From the NCBI RefSeq assembly GCF_000473105.1, contig NZ_AXBB01000008.1, forward strand, positions 1 to 64,000: a stretch of 64,000 nt of DNA. The letters are read 5' to 3'. Under the pieces are notes generated by a model. The model was not told where the DNA came from, did no database searches, and saw nothing but the letters and a program-made list of their open reading frames with translations. Positions 62,169 through 64,000 of this stretch are shown here, piece after piece. This DNA is from Phaeobacter inhibens DSM 16374 (lineage in GTDB: Bacteria > Pseudomonadota > Alphaproteobacteria > Rhodobacterales > Rhodobacteraceae). Both the position numbers and the translations under genes were made by a program. Position 1 is the first letter of the stretch; each line of letters starts with the position of its first letter.

Positions 62169-62375
62169 TCAGTTGGTGGTGGTGGTGGTGCTGGTTTCGT
62201 CGTCGTCGTTCAGGATCACACCCAGAATGACCGCACCGGCAACGCCGCCTGCGATCAGAGTGCCTTGCTCAAGACCGGTACCGCCGAGCAGGGTCGGGGT
62301 GCCTTCTTCCTGAGCGGAGGCGGTGGTGGTTGCGGCCAGGGTGGCCAGAGCGATTGCTGCGAAGAACTTGTTCAT
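62169..62375 (-). CDS. small secreted YjbE-like protein
   Basis: 68 residues from ATG 62375 (AAAGGAG 9 bases upstream; a longer frame to 62408 has no site). Sec signal to about residue 22 (TTTASA/Q), a glycine-rich hydrophobic middle (GTLIAGGVAGAVILGVILND) and a Thr tail (ETSTTTTTN). E. coli YjbE has the same size, signal, middle and Thr run. Part of the Yjb exopolysaccharide set; exact role unknown. It has its own promoter (62408-62436). Confidence 0.7.
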   Translation of the reverse strand: MNKFFAAIALATLAATTTASAQEEGTPTLLGGTGLEQGTLIAGGVAGAVILGVILNDDDETSTTTTTN

Positions 62376-62407
62376 AATCCAAAACTCCTTTGGAGACCGT
62401 TGAGCCA

Positions 62408-62436
62408 AGAGTAGGTGAGTTACCTTGTGAATTCAA
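62408..62436 (-). promoter_or_regulatory. sigma70-type promoter for the yjbE-like gene
   Basis: On the minus strand TTGAAT (62436-62431), 17-bp spacer, TACTCT (62413-62408), 33 bp before the ATG. Confidence 0.5.
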
Positions 62437-62556
62437 CGCAGCTTTTAGCAGCAATATCCCGGCGGCTGGAATTTTTTTTCTGCCGTTGCCGAGATATCGC
62501 TCATTTGGGCGGATATGGCTCCAAACCGCCTGTTTTTCATACCCTCCGAGGTGGGA

Positions 62557-63282
62557 TCAGCTGCCGGTGGTCAGCTGCCGGATGCGCAGATAGCCCACAT
62601 TGGGACCGGCCCATTGGCGTGATTGCCAGACCCGGCCGCTGCGCGAATCTACCCAGTAGTCGTTGACGATTTCGCCGCTGCGTCCCGGCTGGCTGGGCTG
62701 GCAGCGTTCCTCGATGTGGCGGGTGGGGTAGCGCAGTTCGACGATCACGATGGGATCCGCACCCAGATCACGGCGGCTGCAGAGCATATCAAGCTGCCAC
62801 GCCCCATTGTCGAGCCCGCGGATATGATAGCGGCGCGCGCCACTGCGCGCCGGGCCACCTGCGCCCTCCCCGACCAGCGCTGAGCTGGACAGGATGTCAT
62901 TGCCAAGGTTGCGGGTGGCCACCAGCACCCCGTTGCGCAGGGTCAGGCTGATATTGTCCTCGGTGCGCCAGACCGCCACCGTTCCGGGGCTGTCATCGCG
63001 GCGCAGCTGCTGGCGCGACAGATAGGCAAAGACATCGTTTTTCTCGATGGTGACCTCGATATAGGGGGCCTTGATCTCATTCAGACCGGCGCGGGTCAGC
63101 GGCGGGCGCGCGGCCGGATCCGCCTTGCCCCCGGACAGCCGGGTGCCAACCCGGTCCGACAGGTTGCGCAGCAGTTCGACCTGCAGGGGCGGCGTGTCCG
63201 GTCCGCGGCTACAGGCGGTCAGCACCAGCAGCCCCAGAAGGGAAAGCAGCCCGGCGAGGCGTGTGGTCACAGGCGTCATCAT
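62557..63282 (-). CDS. yjbF: YjbF/GfcB-type exopolysaccharide lipoprotein
   Basis: 241 residues. Lipoprotein signal with lipobox LTAC (Cys24). The mature part matches the YjbF/GfcB family (PF11102): APYIEVTIEKNDVFAYLSRQ, VAVWRTEDNISLTLRNGVLV, ATRNLGNDILSS, and near the end NDYWVDSRSGRVWQSRQWAG. These outer-membrane lipoproteins belong to the Yjb/group 4 capsule exopolysaccharide systems. It overlaps the yjbH gene by four bases, downstream of it. Confidence 0.88.
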   Translation of the reverse strand: MMTPVTTRLAGLLSLLGLLVLTACSRGPDTPPLQVELLRNLSDRVGTRLSGGKADPAARPPLTRAGLNEIKAPYIEVTIEKNDVFAYLSRQQLRRDDSPGTVAVWRTEDNISLTLRNGVLVATRNLGNDILSSSALVGEGAGGPARSGARRYHIRGLDNGAWQLDMLCSRRDLGADPIVIVELRYPTRHIEERCQPSQPGRSGEIVNDYWVDSRSGRVWQSRQWAGPNVGYLRIRQLTTGS

Positions 63283-64000
63283 TCCCAGATCCTTGCCCGC
63301 TGCCGGGTCAGCTGTGCGCGATGGGCCTCGCGGATTTGTCCATAAAGCCGGTCCGGGACATGTACCCGCTGGCCGCCGTCGCGCTGGGTCGGGCGCACGG
63401 TCATGCCAAATGTATTGCGGCTGGGTTTGCCCAGCAGCCAGTCCAGCGGGATGCTGAAGCGGAAGCCCTTGTCAAAGGAGCCTTCGCCGAAATCCTCGGA
63501 GGAGACATCGGTGAGGGTAAAGAAGCCGCCAACCCGCCAGCCATTGGCAAATTCGCGGTCCAGGCTGAAGGTGGCGCCATAATCGCCCGCCAGATAGCGC
63601 CCGGCATCCAGCTGCACATGGTAGCCCTTGTCGAGCTGGTAATAGGCCGAGGCATGGCCGGTGAAGGTTTTGTAATCGCGGAACGACAGCCGCTGATCGT
63701 AATCGCGCTGCACCACATAATTGCCCTCAACCCCCAGCGCCAGGCGGCTGGAGACCGGTTTCCAAAGGACCTCGCCCGAGATCCCGCCAAACATGCTTTC
63801 AAACAGCCCAGCCGTACTGCGGGCATAGAGATCGCGCCCCATCTGCCATTGCCGCGTGACATAAAGATTTTTCAGCGTGGTACCGAACTGGGCATATTCG
63901 GTCGCATCGGTGCGCACATGGGGCAGCACCGAATTGGAGGCGCGCCCGTCTTTCACATTGCCCCAGACGCGCTGACGGATGGTGCCGGCAATGCGCCAGC
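63279..64000 (-). CDS. yjbH: YjbH-type exopolysaccharide protein (C-terminal part)
   Basis: The frame is open to the right edge, so only the last 240 residues are present. WRIAGTIRQRVWGNVKDG and LPHVRTDATEYAQFGTTLKN, then STAGLFESMFGGISGEVLWK, YGATFSLDREFANGWRVGGF and TFGMTVRPTQRDGGQ are characteristic of YjbH (DUF940), a large outer-membrane beta-barrel-like protein of the Yjb exopolysaccharide system. The first in-frame GTG in the window (63956) is not the true start. It is coupled to yjbF. Confidence 0.88.
   Translation of the reverse strand, partial: WRIAGTIRQRVWGNVKDGRASNSVLPHVRTDATEYAQFGTTLKNLYVTRQWQMGRDLYARSTAGLFESMFGGISGEVLWKPVSSRLALGVEGNYVVQRDYDQRLSFRDYKTFTGHASAYYQLDKGYHVQLDAGRYLAGDYGATFSLDREFANGWRVGGFFTLTDVSSEDFGEGSFDKGFRFSIPLDWLLGKPSRNTFGMTVRPTQRDGGQRVHVPDRLYGQIREAHRAQLTRQRARIWE

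Overview
The window reads as part of a GC-rich (roughly 60-65 %) extrachromosomal replicon from an alphaproteobacterium of the Rhodobacterales (Roseobacter group). The evidence is a plasmid replication and partition block (initiator, ParA, ParB, iterons, DnaA box) beside a dTDP-rhamnose operon, capsule export genes and many surface-polysaccharide genes. This is the gene content described for the RepA-type 'biofilm' or 'swim-or-stick' plasmids of Phaeobacter, Ruegeria and relatives. That identity is inferred from gene content, not from a database match. Both window ends cut genes: a sugar transferase at the left and yjbH at the right. No rRNA, tRNA, insertion sequence or CRISPR array was seen.

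Layout. 1-3.5 kb: end of a sugar-phosphate transferase, an epimerase-like protein, a Wza/KpsD-like export lipoprotein and a hexapeptide acetyltransferase. 3.5-7.1 kb: rml operon (C-B-small ORF-D-A, minus strand) making dTDP-L-rhamnose. 7.3-12.6 kb: a serralysin-like RTX metalloprotease, an RTX exoprotein and a DUF2793/autoproteolytic spike-like protein. 12.6-16.3 kb: manC-fcl-gmd making GDP-L-fucose. 16.5-19.6 kb: first type I secretion pair. 20-23.3 kb: a sulfotransferase and a probably highly expressed RTX protein behind a 0.9 kb leader region. 23.4-35.1 kb: capsule region with two further sulfotransferases, three glycosyltransferases, UDP-galactopyranose mutase, KpsT/KpsE/KpsM-type exporter and a UDP-glucuronate epimerase. 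35.2-41.1 kb: ugd plus the replicon (parB, parA, origin, rep), bracketed by two nearly identical 58-bp elements that carry a parS-like palindrome. 41.2-51.1 kb: second type I secretion pair, a cysteine-containing RTX protein, an unknown coiled-coil membrane protein and two LuxR-type regulators. 51.2-54.7 kb: a glycosyltransferase and a pyruvyltransferase fused to a hydrolase-like domain. 55.1-62 kb: a one-module NRPS (C-A-PCP-TE) followed by a cystine-type amino-acid ABC transporter. 62.1-64 kb: yjbE/yjbF/yjbH-type exopolysaccharide genes.

Together the genes supply activated sugars (dTDP-Rha, GDP-Fuc, UDP-Galf, UDP-GlcA and its 4-epimer), glycosyltransferases, decorations (acetyl, sulfate, pyruvate) and an ABC-type capsule exporter. 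Two type I secretion systems export RTX surface proteins. This fits an attachment and biofilm replicon. The parts I cannot assign to a known system are the NRPS module, the regulator/coiled-coil/RTX locus, the duplicated parS-like element and several long structured leader regions.
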